Part shown: one piece after another, positions 45,231-53,098 of the stretch
How positions within the stretch are numbered: position 1 is the first letter of the stretch
Layout: every line of letters begins with the position of its first letter
Assembly (NCBI GenBank): GCA_938084685.1
Contig: CALKGE010000009.1
Span: forward strand, 62,001 to 126,000
Source of the DNA: an uncultured Pirellulaceae bacterium
GTDB lineage: Bacteria > Planctomycetota > Planctomycetia > Pirellulales > Pirellulaceae
Direction: 5' to 3'
DNA: 64,000 bases
The notes under the pieces: model-generated
Databases searched by the model: none
What the model saw: the letters and a program-made list of their open reading frames with translations, nothing else
Told to the model about the DNA's origin: nothing
Program-made: the position numbers and the translations under genes

Positions 45231-45235
45231 AAAGG
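45231..45235 (+). promoter_or_regulatory. ribosome binding site deciding the GNAT-like gene start
   Basis: AAAGG lies 8 nt before the ATG at 45244 but only 2 nt before the in-frame TTG at 45238, so the ATG is preferred. Confidence 0.55.
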
Positions 45236-45243
45236 CTTTGTGG

Positions 45244-46368
45244 ATGACAACCATCACTGTCAAACCTGTTGAATCTCGGCGGGAACAGAAGCAGTTCATT
45301 CAACTGGCAAACGAGATTTATGCTGGCGATGAAATGTGGTGTCCGCCGTTGTTGATTGATTTGAAAGAGCGCGCCGGGTTTTCCAAACATCCGTTTCACG
45401 ACATCAACGAAACTCAGACATTTATCGCCTTACGCGACGGCAAAGTGGTGGGGCGAATTCAGGCCATTGTGAATCATGGTCACAATCAGCGATATGACGA
45501 GCAATTGGGTTTCTTTGGTCTGTTCGAGTCGATCAATGATCAGGATGTGGCGAATGCTCTGTTTGATGCTGCTCGTGACTGGCTGGCAGAACGGGATTTG
45601 ACCGCCATGCGCGGACCGGTGAATCCGAGCCTGAATTATGAGGTCGGATTGCTGATCGAAGGCTGGCACAGCCCTCCCTGCTTCATGATGACGTACAATC
45701 CGCCGTATTATGCCGAGTTATTTGAAAACTATGGTTTGAGCAAGGTGGAGGACCTGGTCGCATTTTATGCTCCGACTGATATTGTCGACCGACTGGATCC
45801 CAAGATGTTTCGCGTGGTGAACATGGCGAAGGAAAAATTTGACCTCAAGCTGAGGACGCTGGATACGAGACGATTCAAAGAAGATGTACGCACGTTTCTG
45901 GATATCTACAACAAGTCGCTGGTGGGGACCTGGGGATTCGTTCCCATGAGTGATGCCGAACTGGAACATATCGCTAAAGGCCTCCGTTTTTTGATCGAGC
46001 CTGAATTGACGACGTTTATTGAAGCGGATGGCAAGGTCATCGGAGCCAGCGTGGTTCTGCTGGATTACAACGAAGTGATCAAGGAAATCGGAGGTAAGCT
46101 GGTTCCGTTTGGGTACAAGTTGCTTACCAAGCGTAAGCAGATTACGAAAATGCGGCTGATTAGTGCCAACGTTCTGCCCGAGTACCAGAAGTGGGGATTG
46201 GGAGTGGTACTGGTTTCACGCCTTAAAGATTTGTGGAAAAAGTGGACTGTCGATCACCTGGAGATCTCGTGGGTTCTGGAAAGTAATCACTTGTCGTACA
46301 AGTCGCTGGCCAGAGCGGGGTGTACGGTCGATAAGAAATATCGAATCTATGATAAGACATTCGGATAA
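45244..46368 (+). CDS. GNAT-like N-acetyltransferase family protein
   Basis: A 374-residue cytoplasmic protein of the large GNAT-like group that begins 'MTTITVKPVESRREQKQFIQLANEIYAGDEMWCPPL'. Family landmarks are 'TFIALRDGKVVGRIQAIVNHGHN', 'MRGPVNPSLNYEVGLLIEGWHSPPCFMMTYNPPYY' and, near the C-terminus, 'VLPEYQKWGLGVVLVSRL', which fits the acetyl-CoA-binding helix. The acceptor is unknown. The last codons lie in a perfect 13-bp tandem repeat (46351-46376); removal of one copy would extend the frame to a TAA at 46400-46402, directly before the next start. The present C-terminus is therefore probably the product of a recent frameshift. Confidence 0.85.
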   Translation: MTTITVKPVESRREQKQFIQLANEIYAGDEMWCPPLLIDLKERAGFSKHPFHDINETQTFIALRDGKVVGRIQAIVNHGHNQRYDEQLGFFGLFESINDQDVANALFDAARDWLAERDLTAMRGPVNPSLNYEVGLLIEGWHSPPCFMMTYNPPYYAELFENYGLSKVEDLVAFYAPTDIVDRLDPKMFRVVNMAKEKFDLKLRTLDTRRFKEDVRTFLDIYNKSLVGTWGFVPMSDAELEHIAKGLRFLIEPELTTFIEADGKVIGASVVLLDYNEVIKEIGGKLVPFGYKLLTKRKQITKMRLISANVLPEYQKWGLGVVLVSRLKDLWKKWTVDHLEISWVLESNHLSYKSLARAGCTVDKKYRIYDKTFG

Positions 46369-46376
46369 GACATTCG
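46351..46376 (+). repeat. 13-bp perfect tandem duplication across a stop codon
   Basis: GATAAGACATTCG occurs twice back to back at 46351-46363 and 46364-46376. The GNAT-like gene stop TAA (46366-46368) lies in the second copy. Thirteen is not a multiple of three, so the second copy shifts the frame. Confidence 0.95.
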
Positions 46377-46402
46377 AAAAGCGCGGAACTGATGTGGAGT
46401 AA

Positions 46403-47425
46403 ATGAGTAATTATCTGGTTACAGGCGCGACGGGATTCATCGGCCGGCATCTGACCGAATTGTTGGTCAGCCGTGGCGAACAGGTTCGCTGTGTGGTCCG
46501 AGAATCTTCAGATACATCGTCGCTTGAAAAACTTGGTGTCGAACTGGTTGTCGGAAGTTTGACGGATCGAGCGTTTCTGGAACAGGCAGTTCGTGGTGTC
46601 GATGTTGTGATGCATCTGGCTGGATTGACGAGTGCCTTCTCGTTGAACGCGCTGCTCAAAGTGAATCGGGATGGAACTTACTTCCTGGCAGAAGCCTGTG
46701 CCCGACAGGAAATACCACCGGTTCACGTGGTTGTTTCTTCCATTGCTGCGTCTGGCCCAGTGGCACGTAATCAGGTTCGTATGGAAGATGACCATCCGCA
46801 ACCAGTATCGAATTACGGTTTCAGTAAGCGGGCCGGTGAATGTGCTGCTTTGCTGCTTGCTGATCGAGTTCCTACTTCGATCGTAAGGCCTGGCATGGTG
46901 TTCGGAGAACGTAACACTGAGATGTTTCCAATCTTTCAGTCCATGGCCAGAATGGGGTCCCACGTCGTCCTGGGACCGGCGACCCCTCGCGTCTCTCTGA
47001 TCCATGTGGCAGACCTGTGCGAATTGCTGGTTCGAGTGGCAACCCGTGGACAACGAGTGACCGTTAATGACAACCTGCAGGCTGTTGCTGGCGAGGGAAT
47101 CTACTTTGGCGTTTGTGATGAAGCGCCCAGCTATGCCAGATTGGGATCCTTGTTGAAGCGGGTGATCGGCAAGCGCGGAGCGAGACAGGCGACGTTACCC
47201 AGTCCGATGACATGGACCGTGGGAATCATTGTAGAGGGAGTGGCCCGCCTGCTTGGCAGACAACTGTCACTGAATCTGGACAAAGTACGTGAAGCTCAGT
47301 GCGAGTCCTGGGAGTGTTCAGTCGAAAACGTCATAAATGACCTGGATTATGAGTTTCCTGTGCGACTGTGCGAACGACTCGGGCAGACCTACGATTGGTA
47401 TCGCGCCAATCATTGGCTGCGGTAA
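46403..47425 (+). CDS. NAD-dependent epimerase/dehydratase family protein
   Basis: A 340-residue extended short-chain dehydrogenase. The dinucleotide motif GATGFIG is at 8-14, 'DVVMHLAGLTSAF' follows near 67-79, and the catalytic Tyr-x3-Lys is Tyr138/Lys142 in 'SNYGFSKRAGE'. A conserved 'TSIVRPGMVFGERNTEMF' also supports the family. It resembles dihydroflavonol-reductase or 3-beta-HSD-like members acting on sugars, sterols or nucleotide sugars; the substrate cannot be fixed. It starts 34 bp after the GNAT-like stop. The last 30 or so codons are duplicated downstream at 47507-47599. Confidence 0.9.
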   Translation: MSNYLVTGATGFIGRHLTELLVSRGEQVRCVVRESSDTSSLEKLGVELVVGSLTDRAFLEQAVRGVDVVMHLAGLTSAFSLNALLKVNRDGTYFLAEACARQEIPPVHVVVSSIAASGPVARNQVRMEDDHPQPVSNYGFSKRAGECAALLLADRVPTSIVRPGMVFGERNTEMFPIFQSMARMGSHVVLGPATPRVSLIHVADLCELLVRVATRGQRVTVNDNLQAVAGEGIYFGVCDEAPSYARLGSLLKRVIGKRGARQATLPSPMTWTVGIIVEGVARLLGRQLSLNLDKVREAQCESWECSVENVINDLDYEFPVRLCERLGQTYDWYRANHWLR

Positions 47426-47627
47426 GCCCCGTTCGAGTGGGTGTCACCTGATTCTTCACCTAATTCTGAGTTCGCTTCGAGTGGGTGTCACCTGATAAAT
47501 GACCTGATAAATGACCCGGACGATGAGTTTCCTGTGCGACTGTGCGAACGACTCGGGCAGACCTACGATTGGTATCGCGCCAATCATTGGCTGCAGTAAG
47601 CCTCGTTCGAGTGGGTGTCACCTAATT
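47333..47627 (+). repeat. tandem partial duplication (offset 174 bp) of the epimerase 3' end
   Basis: The segment from 47333 (ATAAATGACC) through the stop codon and the following 22-bp repeat recurs at 47507, offset by exactly 174 bp. About 72 bp within the gene end are identical in both copies. Differences are four bases within or next to the codons, one in the intergenic part and one in the repeat (CTGATT versus CTAATT). Confidence 0.92.
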
Positions 47628-47724
47628 CTATTCCTAATTCTGTTCCTGATTCTGAGTTTGCTTCGAGTGGGTGTCACCTGATTCTGACCTGACTCTGTCC
47701 GCTTCGAGTGGGTGTCACCTGATT
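47431..47724 (+). repeat. five direct copies of a 22-bp repeat
   Basis: The core CGAGTGGGTGTCACCT, preceded by TT and usually followed by GATT, occurs with TT starting at 47432, 47476, 47606, 47662 and 47703, all in one orientation. Spacings between starts are 44, 130, 56 and 41 bp. The third copy reads CTAATT and the second ends in GATAAA. The central GGTGTCACC is a near palindrome. The irregular spacing does not fit a CRISPR array. Confidence 0.92.
47507..47599 (+). pseudogene. duplicated C-terminal fragment of the epimerase gene
   Basis: A copy of the last 30 codons of the upstream gene, still in frame and ending in TAA at 47597-47599. It differs from the source at residues corresponding to Leu-to-Pro, Tyr-to-Asp and the final Arg-to-Gln. 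It has no start codon or ribosome site of its own and is not expected to be expressed. Confidence 0.85.
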
Positions 47725-47802
47725 TTGAGTAAATCTGTTTCAAACTCTGGAAAAATAGGTTAAATCCACCATGTTGGGGGGGATTGTCAGGAGAAACATT
47801 TA

Positions 47803-47829
47803 TTGGGACGCGCCTGCAAATGTGATAAT
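47803..47829 (+). promoter_or_regulatory. candidate extended -10 promoter of the DUF1501 array
   Basis: TGTGATAAT (47821-47829) fits an extended -10 element (TG-N-gATAAT). A weak TTGGGA lies 15 bp upstream of the hexamer. AAAGGA at 47851-47856 is the ribosome site of the gene at 47865, 8 nt before its ATG. Confidence 0.4.
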
Positions 47830-47864
47830 ATTATTAGGTACCAAACCAGTAAAGGAATTCAGTT

Positions 47865-49229
47865 ATGCTTACGATTCTTGGACGACGATCAAAAGGTGAT
47901 AAATTCTGTGACGGTTACAACCGTCGGGACTTTCTAACGATTGGTTCGGCAGCTGCTGTCGGTGGAATGACACTTCCGCAATTACTGCGAGCGGAATCCT
48001 TGCAGGGTTCAGGACGTCAGCACAAGGCGATTATCAACGTCTTCTTACCAGGAGGTCCTCCCCACCAGGACATGTGGGATATCAAACAGGATGCTCCTGC
48101 AGAAATCCGAGGTGAATTCCAGCCAATTTCTACCAACGTTTCTGGTATCCAGATTGGTGAGCTCTTTCCCAAAATGGCTCAGATGATGGACAAATTCACT
48201 GTGATCCGTTCGATCGTCGGAGCAGGTGGTGGCCATGCGTCGTTTCAGGCGATGACCGGTTACGCGCCTGGTAATGCGCCGACCGGTGGTTGGCCTTCGA
48301 TGGGTGCTTGGGTCTCGAAACTTCAGGGCCCTGTGAATCCGAGTGTTCCGGCGCATGTCAGCATGTTCTACAAGACCGGTCATGCTCCGTGGGGCGACCC
48401 GGGTAACGGCGGATTTTTAGGTATGGCTCACGGTCCCTTCCGCTTGGTCGGCGGTAAAGGGGAGACGAGCAAGACCGACAATATGGTGCTCAAAGGGATC
48501 TCCTTGGAACGGCTGCAGGATCGTAACGCGCTGCTCGCCTCGGTCGACCGAATCAAACGTGACGTGGATCTGACCGGATCGATGGACGGCATGGATGCGT
48601 TTACTCAGCAGGCGCTGGGAATCCTGACCTCTTCCAAGCTTGTGGATGCCATGGACATTTCCAAGGAGTCTCCAGAAACGTTAGAGCGTTACGGAAAAGG
48701 GGATCCTGTATTCCGCGCAGATGGTGCTCCCAAGATGACCGAGAATTTCCTGATCGCCCGTCGACTGGTCGAAGCAGGTGCTCGAGTGGTATCGCTCAAC
48801 TTCAGTCGTTGGGACTGGCACGGAGGAAACTTCGCTCGTGCTCGACAGGACATGCCGATGCTCGATGGTGCCTTGAGTTCTTTGGTTCAGGACTTGCATG
48901 ATCGAGGGATGGATCGTGATGTATCGGTGGTCGTGTGGGGTGAATTTGGACGTACTCCGAAGATCAACAAGAATGCAGGGCGTGACCACTGGCCACGTGT
49001 TAGCACAGCAGTCCTGGCCGGAGGTGGCATGAATCATGGTCAAGTGATTGGTGAAACCAACCGTCTTGGTGAATATCCGGTAGATCGTCCCGTCACGTTC
49101 CAGGAAGTTGCCGCCACTCTGTACAATCAGATCGGAGTGAATCTGCGTGCTACGCGTGATTTTGATTTGCGTGGTCGACCCTATTCGCCAGTGGGAACAG
49201 GTGTAGAACCGCTGCACGAATTGCTATAG
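47865..49229 (+). CDS. DUF1501 family exported protein
   Basis: A 454-residue DUF1501 protein. The leader contains a twin-arginine motif, 'YNRRDFLTIGSAAAVGGMTLPQLL' (about 19-42), so it should be exported folded by Tat. Landmarks are 'KAIINVFLPGGPPHQDMWDIKQDAP', 'MTENFLIARRLVEAGARVVSLNF' and 'VSVVVWGEFGRTPKINKNAGRDHWP', which resembles a metal-binding block of the phosphatase/sulfatase superfamily. It is followed after 75 bp by a close paralogue, suggesting gene duplication, and heads the long plus-strand array. The substrate is unknown. Confidence 0.93.
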   Translation: MLTILGRRSKGDKFCDGYNRRDFLTIGSAAAVGGMTLPQLLRAESLQGSGRQHKAIINVFLPGGPPHQDMWDIKQDAPAEIRGEFQPISTNVSGIQIGELFPKMAQMMDKFTVIRSIVGAGGGHASFQAMTGYAPGNAPTGGWPSMGAWVSKLQGPVNPSVPAHVSMFYKTGHAPWGDPGNGGFLGMAHGPFRLVGGKGETSKTDNMVLKGISLERLQDRNALLASVDRIKRDVDLTGSMDGMDAFTQQALGILTSSKLVDAMDISKESPETLERYGKGDPVFRADGAPKMTENFLIARRLVEAGARVVSLNFSRWDWHGGNFARARQDMPMLDGALSSLVQDLHDRGMDRDVSVVVWGEFGRTPKINKNAGRDHWPRVSTAVLAGGGMNHGQVIGETNRLGEYPVDRPVTFQEVAATLYNQIGVNLRATRDFDLRGRPYSPVGTGVEPLHELL

Positions 49230-49304
49230 ATCGACACCAATGATCGCGTGATCTTTCCAGTCTACGATCTGACTATTTGATATGAGCTTTGAGGAGTTTG
49301 TTAG

Positions 49305-50645
49305 GTGCTAAAGATATTTGATCGTCAGGCTTCAAAAAGCAAGTTTTGCGATGGTCAAAGCCGTCGTACGTTTCTGCAGATAGGTGCCCTGGGAAGTCTT
49401 ACTCTTCCGCAGTTGTTACAGGCAGAAGCCGCCAACGGCGTCACCAACTCGCATAAAGCGGTCATCATGGTCTACATGTGTGGTGGTCCACCGCATCAGG
49501 ACATGTATGACTTGAAACCAGATGCTCCTGCCGAAGTACGAGGTGAGTTCTCGCCTGTCAAAACGAACGTTCCGGGAATTGAAATCTGCGAATTGCTTCC
49601 CCGCATGGCTTCGATGATGGACAAGTTCGTTCCGATTCGAACGATGGCCAACTGCCAGAGTGGTCACACTGGTTTTCAGTGTTTTACAGGGAATATTAGT
49701 AGAAATGAGCCGGCTGGAGGTTGGCCTCACATTGGCAGTGTGGCTTCCCGTTTCCAGGGCCCGGTCCATGACGGAGTTCCACCCTTTGTCAGTCTTTGCT
49801 ACACGACAAAACACCAACCATACAACGAACCGACCGCGGGATTCCTGGGATTGGGACATAGTAGTTTCCGACCCAGTGGTCCTGGAAAAGACGATCTGGT
49901 GCTGAAAGATATCACCACGGATCGCCTGGATGATCGTAAAGCGCTGCTCGCATCGGTCGATAGCTTCCGTCGTCAATGGGATAATTCCGGTCAGATGGAG
50001 GGAATGGATTCATTTTCGCGGCGAGCCATGGGCATTCTGACTTCCTCGGATCTGTTCAAGGCACTCGATATCAGCGAAGAAACCGACGCAACTCGTGAGC
50101 GTTACGGTTATCAGGACCCCACAAAACCAAAGGGTGATGGTGCTCCGCGAGTTCCTCAGAATCTGCTTTTAGCGAGACGCCTGGTGGAAGCGGGTGTGCG
50201 AGTTGTGACGGTTAACTACAGCTTCTGGGATTGGCACGGCAGTAACTTCAAGATTGCCAGAGAAGAACTTCCCATATTTGATCAGGGGATCACAGCGTTG
50301 GTGGAAGATCTGCACGAGCGTGGAATGGCGGATGATGTGTCGGTGGTGGCCTGGGGCGAGTTTGGTCGAACTCCGACGATCAACAAAAATGCGGGCCGCG
50401 ACCATTGGCCGCGAGTCTCAAGTGCTCTGCTGGCCGGTGGTGGAATGAAGACCGGCCAGGTACTCGGTACAACGGATCGTTTGGCTGGCGAAGCAGTCGA
50501 CCGCCCGGTTTTATTCGAAGAGGTATACGCGACGCTTTATCGAAATATGGGGATTAATCTCGATACTGAACGTCTCTTTGATTTCCGTGGTCGTCCTCAG
50601 TATTTGATTCCATCCGGCACAAAGCCCATCGATGAATTAATATAA
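49305..50645 (+). CDS. DUF1501 family exported protein (tandem paralogue)
   Basis: A 446-residue DUF1501 protein starting at GTG 49305, with GAGGAG at 49291-49296. The leader 'QSRRTFLQIGALGSLTLPQLL' is a Tat-type signal. It parallels the preceding gene block by block ('KAVIMVYMCGGPPHQDMYDLKPDAP', 'NLLLARRLVEAGVRVVTVNYSFWDWHGSNF', 'VSVVAWGEFGRTPTINKNAGRDHWP'), so the two arose by duplication, though they have clearly diverged. The DUF1549/DUF1553 gene follows by 53 bp. The three genes probably form one unit. Confidence 0.93.
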   Translation: MLKIFDRQASKSKFCDGQSRRTFLQIGALGSLTLPQLLQAEAANGVTNSHKAVIMVYMCGGPPHQDMYDLKPDAPAEVRGEFSPVKTNVPGIEICELLPRMASMMDKFVPIRTMANCQSGHTGFQCFTGNISRNEPAGGWPHIGSVASRFQGPVHDGVPPFVSLCYTTKHQPYNEPTAGFLGLGHSSFRPSGPGKDDLVLKDITTDRLDDRKALLASVDSFRRQWDNSGQMEGMDSFSRRAMGILTSSDLFKALDISEETDATRERYGYQDPTKPKGDGAPRVPQNLLLARRLVEAGVRVVTVNYSFWDWHGSNFKIAREELPIFDQGITALVEDLHERGMADDVSVVAWGEFGRTPTINKNAGRDHWPRVSSALLAGGGMKTGQVLGTTDRLAGEAVDRPVLFEEVYATLYRNMGINLDTERLFDFRGRPQYLIPSGTKPIDELI

Positions 50646-50698
50646 TTATTAGCGTTCATCCTTTCCCCAATTCTTTCAAGCTGCTAAGGAATCCAAGC

Positions 50699-53071
50699 GT
50701 GACCTATTGTCATAGTGCGCATACTGGACGGGTTTCCGCAACGAGTTTCTTTCCCTCGATCGTAACGATCGTGGTGATGATCTTCGGTGTTCAACCTCTT
50801 CTGGCTCAGGATTACATGCAAGCATTTCCTCAGGTCCGGTTTGATATCGAAGTTGAGGCAGTGCTGGCCAAGGCGGGTTGCAATATGGGTGCCTGCCATG
50901 GGAATTTAAACGGCAAGGGTGGGTTCAAGCTGTCTCTCCGGGGGCAATCACCAGCCGACGATTTTCACTGGTTGATGCGAGAGCATGGCAGTCGCCGATT
51001 GAATCTGCTGGAACCCGATCAAAGCCTGATATTGCAAAAACCTGTTAGTGAGGTCTCGCATCAAGGTGGGACCCGTTTCCGAAAAGACTCGTTGGAATAC
51101 TCTCTCCTGCTTCGTTGGCTACAGGCTGGTGCTCGGGGACCCGAGTCCGATCCTGTTACCGTTACCAATCTGGTTGTGACTCCTGACAACAGTGTATTGC
51201 GAGCACCGAAAGACTCGGTGCAACTTCAGGTTACCGCTCATTTTTCTGACGGGTCATTAACCGATGTCACAGCGCTGGCTGTTTATGAGCCTTCGAATCT
51301 GGTGTTGGAAGTTTCGGCAGGTGGATTGGTTCAGCGGCTCAAGGATGGTGAATCGACCATCGGTGTTCGATTTCTGAATCAACAGGTCGCTGTGCGCGTA
51401 GCATTCATGCCTAAAACGAGTGGCAAACGGTTTCGCTTTCCTGACGCGACGAACTATGTGGACGAATTGGTATTTGCCAAGCTGAAGAAGCTGGGGATTG
51501 AACCGTCTGCAATCAGCGAGGATTCAGAATTTGTTCGGCGTGCTTATCTGGACGCCTTGGGCATTCTGCCTTCGGGTGAAGAGGCGCAGCAGTTTGTAAA
51601 CGATACCGACCCCAACAAACGGCACAAGCTGATCGACGCACTACTAGAGCGTCCTGAATTCAGTGATCGTTGGGCGTTGATCTGGTCGGATTTATTGCGC
51701 AACGAAGAGAAAGTACTCGACGGGACAGGTGTCGAGGTCTACCACCGTTGGATTCGCGACTCCTTCGAGCAGCATAAGCCACTCGACCAGTTTGTGCGCG
51801 AACTGATCGTGGCGACCGGCAGTACCTACAAAGTGCCGAGTGCGAATTACTGGCGAGCCAATCGAACTCCGGACATTCGAGCTGAAATAACGGCCAGGAC
51901 GTTTTTGGGGATTCGACTGCAATGTGCCAAATGTCACAATCATCCGTTTGATCGTTGGACCCAGGACGACTACTACGACTGGGCGACTGTCTTTAGTGGT
52001 ATTGAATACGAGGAAGTTGACGAGAATAAGCGGGCTGACAAATTCGACAGGAACGAGTTTGTGGGTGAGCAGATTGTCAAGTTTGAATTCAAAGAGGAGT
52101 TTACCAACGCCCGGACCAAGCAACCAGCAGCGCCTCGTTTTCTGGGTAATACCAGCCAGCAGCAGGACCAGGACTTCGCTCGTTTGGAAACGCTGGCGGC
52201 ATGGATGACTTCGGCTGAGAATCATTGGTTTGTCAGAAGTCAGGTGAATCGGATCTGGTTTCATATCATGGGCCGTGGACTGGTGGAACCGGTGGATGAT
52301 ATGCGAGTTACCAATCCGCCAGTGAACCCCGCTCTGCTGGACGCGCTGGCCCGTCATTTTATCGACTCAGATTTCGACGTGCGGTCCCTGGTCCGACAGA
52401 TCATGCAATCAACCACCTATCAGTTGAGTTCCACTCCTAATGAGTCCAATGCCGCGGATCAGCAGAATTTTTCACGAGCGATTGTGAAGCGGCTTGATGC
52501 GGAAGTGCTACTGGATGCGCAGAATCAGGCAATAGGAGTTCCTGCCAGGTTTAATGGTTATGAACTTGGGATTCGCGCTGGGCAAATCCCCGGAGTACGT
52601 AAAGTCAGGTGGCGGAAGCAGGCTCCTTCTTCGGGCGACCTGTTTTTGGCGACATTTGGTAAACCGGACCGATTGATGGCCTGCGAATGTGAGCGTTCCA
52701 ATGAGACAACACTCAATCAGGTCTTCTTCCTGGTGAGCGATAAGGGAGTGGGAGAGCGGATGAATCAGGCTGACAGTCAGGTACGGCAGTTGGCGGAGTC
52801 CGATCGTCCGGATGCTGAAGTTGCGGAATTGATATACTGGAGGACCCTCAGTCGACCTCCCAGCAGTAAGGAGCTTCGCGTGGCCATGCACTATTTAGCA
52901 GGTTCCGAGGAGGCATTGACCGATTCGACGAGAGAGAAAAATGGTCGTCGTTGGGTATGGAGAGATCGGATTGAGCTGGACAGGACAGTACATACTCAAG
53001 GGCGGCTGAATAATGTTCAGGATCTGACCTGGGCTTTATTGAATGCCAAGGAATTTGTTTTTCGGCATTAA
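50699..53071 (+). CDS. exported DUF1549/DUF1553 protein with Ig-like domain
   Basis: A 790-residue exported protein starting at GTG 50699 (AAGGA 8 nt upstream). A signal peptide ends near residue 37 ('LLAQD'). An N-terminal cytochrome-like motif C61-x4-C66-H67 ('CNMGACHG') differs from the usual CxxCH. A bacterial Ig-like domain lies at about 155-240 ('VQLQVTAHFSDGSLTDVTALAVYEPSN'). DUF1549 follows from about 257 ('NYVDELVFAKLKKLGIEPS') with C409-x2-C412-H413 in 'QCAKCHNHPFDRW'. DUF1553 starts near 500 ('MTSAENHWFVRSQVNRIWFHIMG'). It partners with the two DUF1501 genes before it. A redox or polymer-related role is inferred only. Confidence 0.92.
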   Translation: MTYCHSAHTGRVSATSFFPSIVTIVVMIFGVQPLLAQDYMQAFPQVRFDIEVEAVLAKAGCNMGACHGNLNGKGGFKLSLRGQSPADDFHWLMREHGSRRLNLLEPDQSLILQKPVSEVSHQGGTRFRKDSLEYSLLLRWLQAGARGPESDPVTVTNLVVTPDNSVLRAPKDSVQLQVTAHFSDGSLTDVTALAVYEPSNLVLEVSAGGLVQRLKDGESTIGVRFLNQQVAVRVAFMPKTSGKRFRFPDATNYVDELVFAKLKKLGIEPSAISEDSEFVRRAYLDALGILPSGEEAQQFVNDTDPNKRHKLIDALLERPEFSDRWALIWSDLLRNEEKVLDGTGVEVYHRWIRDSFEQHKPLDQFVRELIVATGSTYKVPSANYWRANRTPDIRAEITARTFLGIRLQCAKCHNHPFDRWTQDDYYDWATVFSGIEYEEVDENKRADKFDRNEFVGEQIVKFEFKEEFTNARTKQPAAPRFLGNTSQQQDQDFARLETLAAWMTSAENHWFVRSQVNRIWFHIMGRGLVEPVDDMRVTNPPVNPALLDALARHFIDSDFDVRSLVRQIMQSTTYQLSSTPNESNAADQQNFSRAIVKRLDAEVLLDAQNQAIGVPARFNGYELGIRAGQIPGVRKVRWRKQAPSSGDLFLATFGKPDRLMACECERSNETTLNQVFFLVSDKGVGERMNQADSQVRQLAESDRPDAEVAELIYWRTLSRPPSSKELRVAMHYLAGSEEALTDSTREKNGRRWVWRDRIELDRTVHTQGRLNNVQDLTWALLNAKEFVFRH

Positions 53072-53098
53072 GGCAGAGAGCAACGTAAGGAGAGATCG

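Larger units (their letters stand above)
47426..47864. other. noncoding repeat-rich stretch before the exported-protein array
   Basis: This 439-bp stretch contains the duplicated gene tail, five copies of a 22-bp direct repeat, a 12-bp tandem pair (CCTGATAAATGA at 47491-47502 and 47503-47514) and low-complexity ATTCTG/CCTGATTCTG runs between the repeats. The final 140 bp hold the candidate promoter and ribosome site of the first DUF1501 gene. Confidence 0.8.

Noticed and set aside
47431-47724. Possible CRISPR array
   Set aside because: Spacings are 44, 130, 56 and 41 bp, the spacers are low-complexity or duplicated gene sequence, and there are no cas genes nearby.
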